Source: Cohnella fermenti
Lineage (GTDB): Bacteria > Bacillota > Bacilli > Paenibacillales > Paenibacillaceae
Assembly: GCF_004801405.1 (NCBI RefSeq)
Contig: NZ_SSOB01000001.1
Location: 186,001-250,000 of the forward strand
Direction: 5' to 3'
DNA length: 64,000 bases
Below the pieces are notes generated by a model that was given only the letters and a program-made list of their open reading frames with translations, had not been told where the DNA came from and ran no database searches. Of the stretch, positions 8,599 through 16,370 are shown piece by piece. The translations under genes were made by a program, and so were the position numbers. Position 1 is the first letter of the stretch. Each line of letters begins with the position of its first letter.

Positions 8599-9916
8599 CA
8601 TCCTGGGGAACCTGGCCGTCGAAGCGGAGATAAGCGACAATCCGCTTCAGCTTCCGCTCGATGCCTTGTTCGCCATGGCCGCACGCAAGAACAAGAAGAG
8701 AGGATTCCTCTTCGTCAGCAAGCTGCTTGGCAAACACATTCCGGTTGAGCCGCAGCTTGCTCTTCTTGCGGGCAGGGCGTTAGCCGAGCTGCTTGCCGCC
8801 GGGAACCCGGAACAGCCGAGCGCCGAGCTGGCGGAGATTGCCGATGCCATGAGGCATCCGGAAGCGGCCGCCTCCCTGTATGACAGATTGGCTTCCCGCA
8901 GGCTGGCTGTTGCAGACGACACGTTGTTCATCGGCTTCGCCGAGACGGCTACCGCCCTGGGACATGGCATGTTCGCAGCCTTCGAAGGGGCGGTCTCCTA
9001 TCTTCACACGACCCGGGAGACGATTCCGGGCCGCAGCGTATGCGTCACGTTCGAAGAGGAGCATTCCCATGCCACTTCCCACCGCTGCTACATGGACGAG
9101 CCGGAGCGATTTAAGCTTGCGCGCACGATTGTGCTGGTCGACGACGAGCTGACGACCGGAAGAACGGCGCTTAACATCATCGACGATCTGCATCGCAAGT
9201 ATGGAAGCGATCGCTTCGTCATCGCCAGCCTGCTCGATTGGAGATCGGACGAGGATCGCGCGCGCTTCGCGGAATTCGAGGAAGAACGCGGCATCTCGAT
9301 TGCGGTCGTTGCGCTCTTGTCCGGACGGCTGACGCTGGAGGGGAGCCCGCTGGAAGGGGAGCAAGGAATCCGAGTTCTCAAGCCGACAAGCGGGACAGCG
9401 ATACCGCTCCGACGGATCGATCTGTCGGAGTGCTTCAAGCGGGCTCGTTCTTCGGAGGGGGAGCTTGCTTATTTGCGTCTCAGCGGCCGATTCGGCCTCG
9501 ACCATGCAGGACAGTTGGAGCTGGACGAAGAGATTGGCCGCGCAGCGTCCGTCTGCAAGAGCGCCCGAACGGGTGCGCGGGTTCTCTGCATGGGGACGGG
9601 CGAATTCATGTATGTTCCGATGCGCATTGCGGCGGGGATGGGCGAAGGGGTATTCTATCAATCGACTACCCGCAGTCCCATTCATCCGGTGGATCAAGCC
9701 GATTACGCGGTTCGGAACGGATGGTCGTTCGAAGCTCCGGACCACCCCGATCTGCTGAATTACATGTACAACATTCCCGAAGGAAGATATGACGAGTTGT
9801 TCTTCTTCATGGAACGCCCGGTCCCCCTGACGGAGGAGCTTATCAAAGTGCTTCAGGATCTAAATATTCCGAGCATTCATCTGGTTGCTTGCGGGAAGGA
9901 GGAGACGACGGAATGA
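8540..9916 (+). CDS. Phosphoribosyltransferase with C-terminal TRSP domain
   Basis: About 458 residues. The first half holds a type I PRTase with the PRPP-binding loop IVLVDDELTTGRTALNIIDDL. The second half is the TRSP domain, named for a motif present here as TTRSPIHP, preceded by RVLCMGTGEFMYVPMRIA. The pair is a hallmark of ter-linked biosynthetic operons and is predicted to attach ribose 5-phosphate to a base-like compound. The ATG at 8540 is used; an ATG at 8528 is in frame too. Either start makes an unusually long overlap (59-71 bases) with the aldolase gene. It ends in ATGA shared with the next gene. Confidence 0.85.
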   Translation: MTTRTTPAFLPPTERKRRYDILGNLAVEAEISDNPLQLPLDALFAMAARKNKKRGFLFVSKLLGKHIPVEPQLALLAGRALAELLAAGNPEQPSAELAEIADAMRHPEAAASLYDRLASRRLAVADDTLFIGFAETATALGHGMFAAFEGAVSYLHTTRETIPGRSVCVTFEEEHSHATSHRCYMDEPERFKLARTIVLVDDELTTGRTALNIIDDLHRKYGSDRFVIASLLDWRSDEDRARFAEFEEERGISIAVVALLSGRLTLEGSPLEGEQGIRVLKPTSGTAIPLRRIDLSECFKRARSSEGELAYLRLSGRFGLDHAGQLELDEEIGRAASVCKSARTGARVLCMGTGEFMYVPMRIAAGMGEGVFYQSTTRSPIHPVDQADYAVRNGWSFEAPDHPDLLNYMYNIPEGRYDELFFFMERPVPLTEELIKVLQDLNIPSIHLVACGKEETTE

Positions 9917-11052
9917 ACAGCTTGGGAACGATCCGCATTCCAGAACCGATGCCTATGGGGAGCTATCCTCCGGGCGATGTAACCTTCCTCTTAAAGGATC
10001 TGAGCGACGTCCGGCTCGAGCGCGAGTCGGCGGAGCGGGAGCGCGTGATTCAAGGCGGCGGGCATTATTCGGAATCGCTGCCGATCGAATACAGGCCTAC
10101 TGCCGAGTATGTGGAATTGTTCCATAAGACGCTGCGGGATAACGCGGAGGCTCTGGCGCTGGCGACGGGAACGGTAGCCGAGTTGATCTTGAGCAAAAGA
10201 GGGCAGGGCGTCGTGCTCGCATCGCTGGCGCGTGCGGGAACTCCGATTGGCGTGCTGATTAAACGTTACGTCAAGGCGATTCATGGGTACGATTGGCCGC
10301 ATTACAGCCTATCGATCATCCGGGGGAAGGGCATCGACGAGAATGCGCTGCTCTATATCCATCAGCGGCACGGGCTAAGCGCCGTGCAATTCGTGGACGG
10401 ATGGACGGGCAAGGGCGCGATTCGCAAGGTGCTGAGCGAGGCTTGCCGCGACTTCGGGCATAAATACGGCATCGCGATGAACGACGATCTGGCCGTTCTT
10501 GCCGATCCGGGGCAATGTGCCGAGACGTTCGGTACGCGGGACGATTATTTAATCCCAAGCGCTTGCCTGAACGCCACGGTATCCGGACTGATGAGCCGAA
10601 CCGTGCTTAGAGGCGATCTTATCGGTGCCGGGGATTTCCATGGAGCCAAGTTTTATCGGGAATGGCTCGAAGAGGACCTCTCCAACCTGTTCGTCGACGA
10701 AGTATCGAAGCACTTCGAAGCCGTGCAAGCCGAAGCGCGGAGCAGGGCGGACAGGCTGCTTGCCGATCCGGCGGCTGCGGAGACCACTTGGCAGGGCTTG
10801 AAGGATATTGAGCGCATACAGAGAGACTTCGGGATCGAGGACGTTAACTTGGTGAAGCCGGGAGTGGGGGAGACGACCCGCGTGCTGCTTCGTCGGGTCC
10901 CTTGGCGAATACTCGTGAACAAGCTGGACAATCCGGAGCTCAGGCATATTATGCTGCTGGCGAAGGATCGCGGAGTTCCGGTCGAGGTCTATCCCGAGCT
11001 GACCTACTCCTGCTGTGGAATCATCAAGCCGGTGAGAGGGGAATCCGAATGA
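9913..11052 (+). CDS. PRTase/PELOTA (StiP-type) protein
   Basis: 379 residues. The N-terminal two thirds match the family annotated as cysteine protease StiP or PRTase type 1 of ter operons (FLLKDLSDVRLERESAERERVIQ, VLASLARAGTPIGVLIKRY, GWTGKGAIRKVL, LIGAGDFHGAKFY). The last 70 or so residues (RVPWRILVNKLDNPELRHIM, then a Cys-Cys pair) fit the PELOTA RNA-binding-like domain. Function is not established; context suggests a second glycosyl-transfer step. ATG at 9913, overlapping the upstream stop as ATGA; AAGGAGGAG lies upstream. An open-frame TTG at 9889 precedes the binding site and is not used. Confidence 0.85.
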   Translation: MNSLGTIRIPEPMPMGSYPPGDVTFLLKDLSDVRLERESAERERVIQGGGHYSESLPIEYRPTAEYVELFHKTLRDNAEALALATGTVAELILSKRGQGVVLASLARAGTPIGVLIKRYVKAIHGYDWPHYSLSIIRGKGIDENALLYIHQRHGLSAVQFVDGWTGKGAIRKVLSEACRDFGHKYGIAMNDDLAVLADPGQCAETFGTRDDYLIPSACLNATVSGLMSRTVLRGDLIGAGDFHGAKFYREWLEEDLSNLFVDEVSKHFEAVQAEARSRADRLLADPAAAETTWQGLKDIERIQRDFGIEDVNLVKPGVGETTRVLLRRVPWRILVNKLDNPELRHIMLLAKDRGVPVEVYPELTYSCCGIIKPVRGESE

Positions 11053-11873
11053 TCTTCGCCAGCGACCTGGATTTGACGCTTATCTATTCGGAGCGCTCGA
11101 TGGGCAGCGTCCCGCCGGAGGAGCTTGTGCCGGTCGAATTGTACGAGGGGCGCTACATCTCTTACATGACCAAGACGGCCATGGATCGCTTGGAAGAAGT
11201 AGCGGGGATGGCTGCCTTCGTGCCCGTGACGACGCGCACTCCGGAGCAATACAACCGCATCTTCGCCATCCTGGAGCGCTACCGGCCGGTCTATGCCATT
11301 GTCAGCAACGGCGGTACGGTGCTGCAGAACGGACAACCGGACTTGGAGTGGCGGGAAGAGGTGCAGAGAGCCTTGCAGCATGGCTGCGCTTCGCATGAAG
11401 AGATCCTGGCGCGCTTCGGCCGTATCTCGAATGAGGATTGGGTGAGGTCGTCGCGGCTCTGCGACGGCTTGTTCTTCTCGATCGTCGTTGAACGAGATCG
11501 CCTGCCGGTCGATGCGATTGAGGCCTTCCGAGGAGAATTGTCATCGCTGGGATGGACGTATTCGCTTCAAGGCAGGAAAATTTATTTGGTGCCGAACGCC
11601 ATCACCAAAGGAGCGGCTCTCGCTTATGTGAAGGAGCGGCTCGCTTCCGCGTTCGTCATAGGCGCCGGCGACAGCTTGCTTGACGAGAGCTTGCTGCTGG
11701 CGTCGGATGCGGCATTCGCGCCGGTTCACGGGGAGCTCGGCGTACGGTATTCCGAGCATCCCCACATTCGCTTCACCGGCAGCACGGGAATACGGGCCTC
11801 CGAGGAGATCCTGAATGCCGCGGTGGAACGGATAAGAAGCGAACGTGCCCGGTTAGGTGCCATTTCTATCTGA
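11049..11873 (+). CDS. HAD-superfamily hydrolase (predicted phosphatase of the ter module)
   Basis: 274 residues. HAD motif I is at the very N-terminus (MIFASDLDLTLIYSE, nucleophile in DLDLT). Motif II is likely FVPVTTRTPEQY, the conserved lysine is in NAITKGAALAYVKER, and motif IV is VIGAGDSLLDESLLLASDA. This is the sucrose-phosphatase/Cof-like arrangement, so a phosphomonoesterase on a small sugar or nucleotide phosphate is likely. The ATG at 11049 overlaps the upstream stop as ATGA, indicating translational coupling. A longer open frame upstream is excluded because HAD motif I must be near the start. Confidence 0.87.
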   Translation: MIFASDLDLTLIYSERSMGSVPPEELVPVELYEGRYISYMTKTAMDRLEEVAGMAAFVPVTTRTPEQYNRIFAILERYRPVYAIVSNGGTVLQNGQPDLEWREEVQRALQHGCASHEEILARFGRISNEDWVRSSRLCDGLFFSIVVERDRLPVDAIEAFRGELSSLGWTYSLQGRKIYLVPNAITKGAALAYVKERLASAFVIGAGDSLLDESLLLASDAAFAPVHGELGVRYSEHPHIRFTGSTGIRASEEILNAAVERIRSERARLGAISI

Positions 11874-11899
11874 ATTTTGGAAAAGAGGAAGCGTCGACG

Positions 11900-12913
11900 A
11901 TGACAAAAATCTACATGAATCGGTGGTTCTCAACCGCTTACCACTACATCAATATGATTCGCGGCAATGCGGACGGGCAGGCGTTCGAGTTCTACGGAAC
12001 GCACCCGGACATCGATCATCTGTCGCTCCTGGCGGCAGACCACCGAGCGACCGAGCCGGCTCTTCTAGGCGAGGAATACGCGAGGTTCTGCGCGGAGCAT
12101 TGCCGCCGCAACGAGATCGACCTGTTCCTCCCCAGGCTCCACATGGAAGAGATCGCGAGGCATATTCACCTGTTCGACGAGATCGGCACCAAGGTGATGG
12201 TGTGCAGGGACTTGGCGCTGCTCGATTCGATGATGGAGAAGGATAAATTTTACGACAAGGTCAGGGCTGCCGGCACCATTGCCATTCCGGACTACGAGGT
12301 TGTCCATACGGCGGAGCAGTTTAAGCAAGCCTGCGAGAGGTTAACCGCCGACGGTCATGTCGTCTGCTTCAAGCCGACCAAGGCGGAGGGCGGGATGGGC
12401 TTCCGGATTATCGACAATAACCGAGATCCCTTAACGGAGCTGTACGGCTATGTGACGTTGTCGACGACGTTCGAGGCAGCCTATGCCACTCTCTCCAGCG
12501 TAGAACAGTTTGACGATTTGATGGTTATGGAGTGGCTTGAAGGGCCGGAGTACAGCATTGACTGCCTGGCTACCGCCGAAGGCTCGCTCCTCGCTGCCAT
12601 TCCCCGCCGCAAGGCCGAAGGGCGCAAGTATATCTTGGAAGATAGTCCGGAATTGCTCGAAATCTCTCAAAAAATCGCTGACGATTTTAGAATCCCCTAT
12701 GCCTTTAATATTCAAGTTCGTTATAATAAAGGTATTCCGAAGCTGTTAGAGATTAACCCCAGAATGTCCGGGGGCTTGTATATCTCTTGCTTGGCCGGGG
12801 TAAATATGCCTTATCTGGCTGTGCAGACCCTGATGGGGCTGCCGATCGCTCCGCCGGAGCTCCGGTTCGGAATGACGGCCAGCTTCATCGAACAACCGTT
12901 GCTGCTGGGTTAG
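11900..12913 (+). CDS. ATP-grasp ligase of the ter biosynthetic module
   Basis: 337 residues. A pre-ATP-grasp N-terminal region (MTKIYMNRWFSTAYHYINMI, then LFLPRLHMEEIARHI) leads into an ATP-grasp domain: HVVCFKPTKAEGGMGFRII is the nucleotide-binding lysine and glycine loop, and LLEINPRMSGGLYISCLAGV carries the metal-binding Glu and Asn. ATP-grasp enzymes join a carboxylate to an amine or thiol through an acyl phosphate. It is the last of the five consecutive biosynthetic genes. AAAGAGGAAG precedes the ATG. The substrate is unknown. Confidence 0.88.
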   Translation: MTKIYMNRWFSTAYHYINMIRGNADGQAFEFYGTHPDIDHLSLLAADHRATEPALLGEEYARFCAEHCRRNEIDLFLPRLHMEEIARHIHLFDEIGTKVMVCRDLALLDSMMEKDKFYDKVRAAGTIAIPDYEVVHTAEQFKQACERLTADGHVVCFKPTKAEGGMGFRIIDNNRDPLTELYGYVTLSTTFEAAYATLSSVEQFDDLMVMEWLEGPEYSIDCLATAEGSLLAAIPRRKAEGRKYILEDSPELLEISQKIADDFRIPYAFNIQVRYNKGIPKLLEINPRMSGGLYISCLAGVNMPYLAVQTLMGLPIAPPELRFGMTASFIEQPLLLG

Positions 12914-12950
12914 TGGATTTATACAAGATTACCGGAAGGAAGGAGATTCC

Positions 12951-13661
12951 TTGCATACATTTAAGAGAAACGCCCTCCTGGCGCTTGGAAGCTTCGTCGC
13001 CGGTATCGTTGTGTTCCATTGGTACTCCGTTTACGCGGCGCTGGCGGTTCCGACCGTTGTGATGCTCATTGCCGCTTCGCTTCCCTTAAGGAAGGCTGAA
13101 GCCGATTCGCGAGCAGGGAATATCGAATCTCCGCAAGCGGCTCCGCCCGCACCTCCACTCGAAGGCTCTCGGAGTCGGCCGGGGAGGCAGGAACCGGCGG
13201 CAAGCCCGGCCGGTCAAGCGGCTGCGGCAGCTCCCGAATCTTCCGAGCAGAGGCCGATCGCGGACCCGGAACTTGCTTCGGCCAGCGAGTACATCGGAGT
13301 CATCCAGGATATGATCCTTCTGGAAGGCGAGAAGGCGAGCCTGGACGACGAGATCGTGCAGAAGACGCTGCTGCTGCTGTCCCGAATCAATCGGCTGATT
13401 CCGGATCTGGACGTGTTGGGAGACAGCAATATGAATTATAATATCGTCCGGCTCGTAAGGAGAGACCTGAATTCGACAATCAACCCATTCCTGCGGCTCA
13501 GCGGCGAGGCCAAACGGCAGAACCGGCGTTTGCTTCTGGATGGGATTAAGGATATAAACTCCAAGCTGACTTCTTATACGCAGACCATCGAGCAGAAGGA
13601 TCTGCTCGAGCTTCGCACCAAGGCGGAATTGATCCAACAACGCTATCGGTACAACGATTAG
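12951..13661 (+). CDS. XpaC-like membrane protein preceding TelA
   Basis: 236 residues. Two short membrane spans at the N-terminus (NALLALGSFVAGIVVFHWYS and VYAALAVPTVVMLIAASLPL) are followed by a Pro/Ala/Gly-rich linker (residues 50-100) and a helical domain from about residue 105 to the end. This domain resembles the soluble part of XpaC (5-bromo-4-chloroindolyl phosphate hydrolysis family); B. subtilis also encodes xpaC directly before a TelA gene (yaaN). Function is unknown. The start is TTG at 12951, with AAGGAG 5 bases upstream. It lies 18 bases before telA, so they are probably partners. Confidence 0.7.
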   Translation: MHTFKRNALLALGSFVAGIVVFHWYSVYAALAVPTVVMLIAASLPLRKAEADSRAGNIESPQAAPPAPPLEGSRSRPGRQEPAASPAGQAAAAAPESSEQRPIADPELASASEYIGVIQDMILLEGEKASLDDEIVQKTLLLLSRINRLIPDLDVLGDSNMNYNIVRLVRRDLNSTINPFLRLSGEAKRQNRRLLLDGIKDINSKLTSYTQTIEQKDLLELRTKAELIQQRYRYND

Positions 13662-13679
13662 CCCAGAGGAGGCAGGAAG

Positions 13680-14798
13680 ATGTCCACGACCGCGCAAGCT
13701 TTGCAAGTTCAAGTGAAGCCCGACGATATCAACCGATTGGAACAGGAAGCCCGGCTTACCATGCAGCGGGTTGCCACAACGGATGTCGCTCAGCTCGATA
13801 CACTGATGGACGAGATCTCCAGAAGGGGCCAGAAGACGCTTGATCGCTCCACCCAAACGCTGGGGATGCTGGAGCGGCCATTGAACGACTTGGCTTCGGG
13901 CAAGCGTTCGGAGATCACGGCCAACATGCTCAAGCTGCGCACCGAGGTCGAAGAGCTGAGTCGGAGCAAGCAGTTGAACATCTTCCAGCGACTTCTGCGC
14001 AAGACTTCGCTTCAGCAATACGTGTACAAGTATCAGTCGGTTAAGACCAACGTTACCGCCATTGTGACTTCCTTGCGCCACGGCCGCGAGAATCTGGAAG
14101 AGAATATCGTTCTGATGCGCAACTTGAAGCGGAGCAGCTTGGAGAACGTCTACGATCTGCAGATGCTTATCGAGTACGGCAACCGCTTAAAGGTTCTGTT
14201 CGAGCAGGAATTGACCAAGCCCGAGAACGAACCCCGCAAGGTTCAACTTGAGCGGGGCTTGCGCAAGGTCGTTACCCGCATACAGACCTATACGGAGATG
14301 ATCATGCTCTACCAGCAAGCGATTGCGGGCACGGATATTATTAATGACACGAATGACAAACTAATCGACGCGGTTGACGGCGCCATCGACAAGACGCAGC
14401 ATCTTCTGTCCGTGTCGGTGCTGATCGCCCAGGCGATCGACGATCAGTTCAAGGTCATCGAAGCCGTTAACTCCACGAACGAGATGCTCGGCAACCAGTT
14501 CGCGGAGAATGCGCGGTTGTTGAATGAATCCAGCGACAAGGCGACGCAAGCGCTGGTCAAGCCGGCCATGAGCCTCGAGCTTGTCGAACGCGCGATGGCG
14601 GATCTGTTCCAGGCTATGGACAAGTACGAGAATTCCAACCGTCAGATCATTCAGACCGTCTCGGAGCAGACCGTGAAGATGACCGAGATCAACCAGAAGG
14701 TCGGCGAGCGGATCGGCCTCCAGCCGGGCAACCAGACGAAGGCAAGCACTCCGCCGGCAGCATTCCCCGAACCCACGGCCAAGGGATTCCTCGAATAA
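13680..14798 (+). CDS. telA: TelA-family toxic anion resistance protein
   Basis: 372 residues, almost entirely helical with long coiled coils, no signal peptide or membrane span. Recognisable TelA sequence includes TTDVAQLDTLMDEISRRGQ, LGMLERPLNDLASGK, RSSLENVYDLQMLIEYGNRL and MIMLYQQAIAGTDIINDTND. YceH and YaaN of Bacillus are homologues. The family is linked to resistance to tellurite and envelope-active agents, but its mechanism is unknown. GAGGAGGCAGGAAG precedes the ATG. Last gene of the ter operon; an intrinsic terminator lies 220 bases downstream, after a repeat tract. Confidence 0.92.
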   Translation: MSTTAQALQVQVKPDDINRLEQEARLTMQRVATTDVAQLDTLMDEISRRGQKTLDRSTQTLGMLERPLNDLASGKRSEITANMLKLRTEVEELSRSKQLNIFQRLLRKTSLQQYVYKYQSVKTNVTAIVTSLRHGRENLEENIVLMRNLKRSSLENVYDLQMLIEYGNRLKVLFEQELTKPENEPRKVQLERGLRKVVTRIQTYTEMIMLYQQAIAGTDIINDTNDKLIDAVDGAIDKTQHLLSVSVLIAQAIDDQFKVIEAVNSTNEMLGNQFAENARLLNESSDKATQALVKPAMSLELVERAMADLFQAMDKYENSNRQIIQTVSEQTVKMTEINQKVGERIGLQPGNQTKASTPPAAFPEPTAKGFLE

Positions 14799-14819
14799 TA
14801 GAGGAAGGCGGAGCGGGAT

Positions 14820-15016
14820 CGCACACTGCAAGGGTGCAGGGCTGCAAACTGCAAGGGCGCAGGGCTGCAATTCGGTGAACCCGCAGGACGGCAAGACCGT
14901 GAAACTGCGGACCGCGAGACTGCAGACTGCAAGACTGCAAGACCGTGAAATCGCAAACCGCGAGACTGCAAGACTGCAAGACTGCAAGACCATGGAACCG
15001 CAAACCGCGAGACGAG
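14820..15016 (+). repeat. GACTGCAA-type degenerate tandem repeat in the telA 3' region
   Basis: Between the telA stop and its terminator lies a tract built from the 8-mer GACTGCAA and variants. Late in it, runs of two or three GACTGCAA alternate with ACCGTGAAATCGCAAACCGC-like segments, giving a higher-order unit of about 40-50 bases. It would be transcribed as 3' UTR. No convincing gene is in it. Confidence 0.75.
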
Positions 15017-15017
15017 C

Positions 15018-15041
15018 AAACGGGCTAATGGCCCGTTTTTT
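15018..15041 (+). terminator. Intrinsic terminator of the ter operon
   Basis: Perfect 8-bp stem AAACGGGC / GCCCGTTT with the five-base loop TAATG, running directly into TTTTTT. It is the only strong terminator after terB in the plus direction, so the operon spans about 13 kb. Confidence 0.88.
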
Positions 15042-15075
15042 GCTGCCCTATTGCGCTGAAAGGACGAACCGGTAT

Positions 15076-15161
15076 CCCACCAATCAACCTCACCAACCTC
15101 GTCAAACTCGCCAACTTCACCAACCTCATCAAACTCGCCGAACTCAACAAACTCACTGAAT
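15076..15161 (+). repeat. 9-bp degenerate repeat (CTCACCAAC type)
   Basis: A run of nonamers such as CTCACCAAC, CTCGTCAAA, CTCGCCAAC, TTCACCAAC and CTCATCAAA sits just after the ter terminator and abuts the first palindrome element. Period 9 keeps frames open but nothing looks like a gene. Confidence 0.7.
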
Positions 15162-15395
15162 CTCCGCTGAGCCCGCCGAAGCCGCCGAACTCACCAGACC
15201 CGATGGCCGCCGGATTTATGTGAAAAATCACATTGGTGCTGCCCGATAACGGGTGAGTTGCCCGATTTTATGCGAAAAACCACATTCATGGAGAAAAATC
15301 CGGCCCGAGGTGCTGGATATATGCTAAAAACCGCATAAAACGCCGCAGTTCCCCTCCATTCCAGGCCAACGAATGTGAAATTTCATATAAAATCG
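15162..15395 (+). repeat. 52-bp-phased palindrome element, copy 1
   Basis: Four 16-bp palindromes start at 15218, 15270, 15321 and 15373 (spacing 52, 51, 52). The first is ATGTGA-AAAA-TCACAT; the others are ATGCGAAAAACCACAT, ATGCTAAAAACCGCAT and ATGTGAAATTTCATAT. The whole 234-bp block recurs without gaps 492 bp downstream as copy 2, with about a dozen substitutions. Intergenic, no gene inside. Confidence 0.85.
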
Positions 15396-15424
15396 CAGAA
15401 TCCAACGGGCGAGGATAGGGAGCT

Positions 15425-15650
15425 GCCCCAAACCTCATCAACCTCATCAAACCCGCCGAACTCGCAGAAGCTGCCGAGCCCGCCAACCCCACCAACCCCA
15501 CCAAGCCTACCAAACTCCTCATAATGCTCCCAATCTGCCGAAGCTACCACCTCCATCCCCACCAATTTATCGTAGCACTCCATCTCCACCATTCCTAGCA
15601 AACTCGCCAGACTAACCAAACTAACCAGACTCACCGAACTCGCCAGAACT
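15425..15650 (+). repeat. 9-bp degenerate repeats between palindrome elements
   Basis: Two further tracts of the CTCACCAAA type (about 15425-15520 and 15598-15650, for example CCCACCAAC repeated, CTAACCAAA, CTCACCGAA). They flank the second palindrome element as the first tract flanks copy 1. No gene is seen here. Confidence 0.65.
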
Positions 15651-15653
15651 CAA

Positions 15654-15887
15654 CTCCGCTGAGCCCGCCGAAGCCGCCGAACTCACCAGACCCGATGGCC
15701 GTCGGATTTATGTGAAAAATCACATTGGTGCTGTCCGATAACGGGTGAGTTGCCCGATTTTATGCGAAAAACCACATTCATGGAGAAAAACCCGGTCCGA
15801 GTTGCTGGATATATGCTAAAAATCACATAAAACGCTGCAATTCCCCTCCATTCCAGGCCAACGAATGTGAAAATTCATATAAAATCA
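15654..15887 (+). repeat. 52-bp-phased palindrome element, copy 2
   Basis: A near-identical, ungapped duplicate of copy 1 at an offset of exactly 492 bp, with palindromes starting at 15710, 15762, 15813 and 15865. Differences include ATGCTAAAAATCACAT in the third palindrome and ATGTGAAAATTCATAT in the fourth; the phasing is unchanged. Confidence 0.85.
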
Positions 15888-16198
15888 CCGAATTTACCGG
15901 ACGAGGGGGGGCGTGCAGCACGAGGGAATGCGGGAGCGAGAGGGAGGAGAGAGAGCACGCGGAGTACGAGTGTGAGTACGAGTGGAGTTGTGAGTGTGAG
16001 AGCGAATGAAAGTTAGTTTGTTAGACGGAATGAGCAGGTGCGTGCGGTGGACGAGTGTGTAGGCGATCTTCGAAACTTCCCTGACGGTTTTTTATTTTCT
16101 AGATGAATAAATTACGGACGAGTTATCCAGAATTATTCATATGAAGACTAGGAGGCGCATAGAGTCTAATAGGATGATCGCTAGGGAGCGTGCAATGT
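15888..16198. other. Gene-free purine-rich and GT-rich stretch
   Basis: About 310 bases. The first 130 are low-complexity GAGNG and GAGTGTGAG sequence on the plus strand; the rest is ordinary, more AT-rich sequence (a TTTTTTATTTTCTAGATGAAT tract near 16090) that may hold the promoter of the small frame at 16199. I see no other gene. Confidence 0.5.
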
Positions 16199-16300
16199 AT
16201 GATCGAATTTGGCATTATGGCGGCTATTGTTGTTTTCTTGATAGTCGCGGCGGCCTCGGAACGTACCGAGGATATTATGGAGACGCTTGAGCGCCCTTAA
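16199..16300 (+). CDS. Putative 33-residue single-span membrane microprotein
   Basis: The translation begins MIEFGIMAAIVVFLIVAAAS and ends ERTEDIMETLERP: a membrane helix at the N-terminus and a charged, mostly acidic amphipathic tail. GGGAG lies about 11 bases before the ATG. A strong hairpin (16321-16353) follows the stop by 20 bases. Those signals support a real small gene. It has the same length and plan as the frame at 1854-1955 but no obvious sequence identity. Family unknown; chance cannot be excluded. Confidence 0.45.
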   Translation: MIEFGIMAAIVVFLIVAAASERTEDIMETLERP

Positions 16301-16320
16301 CCGGGAACGGCCTCGAGACA

Positions 16321-16353
16321 AGAACAGCGCACCCCTTAGGAGTGCGCTGTTCT
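16321..16353. terminator. Bidirectional hairpin between convergent genes
   Basis: Perfect 12-bp stem AGAACAGCGCAC / GTGCGCTGTTCT with a nine-base loop. It lies between the plus-strand microprotein frame and the minus-strand binding-protein gene. T-tracts are weak on both sides, but the stem is very stable. Confidence 0.65.
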
Positions 16354-16370
16354 GATTGTGGTTGGTCGCA

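Noticed and set aside
2227..14798. Calling this simply a tellurite-resistance operon
   Set aside because: Chromosomal ter/yce genes of Firmicutes are stress genes; nothing in the sequence shows tellurite as substrate.
14875..15159. Frames through the GACTGCAA and nonamer repeats
   Set aside because: They read only repeat sequence and cross the ter operon terminator.
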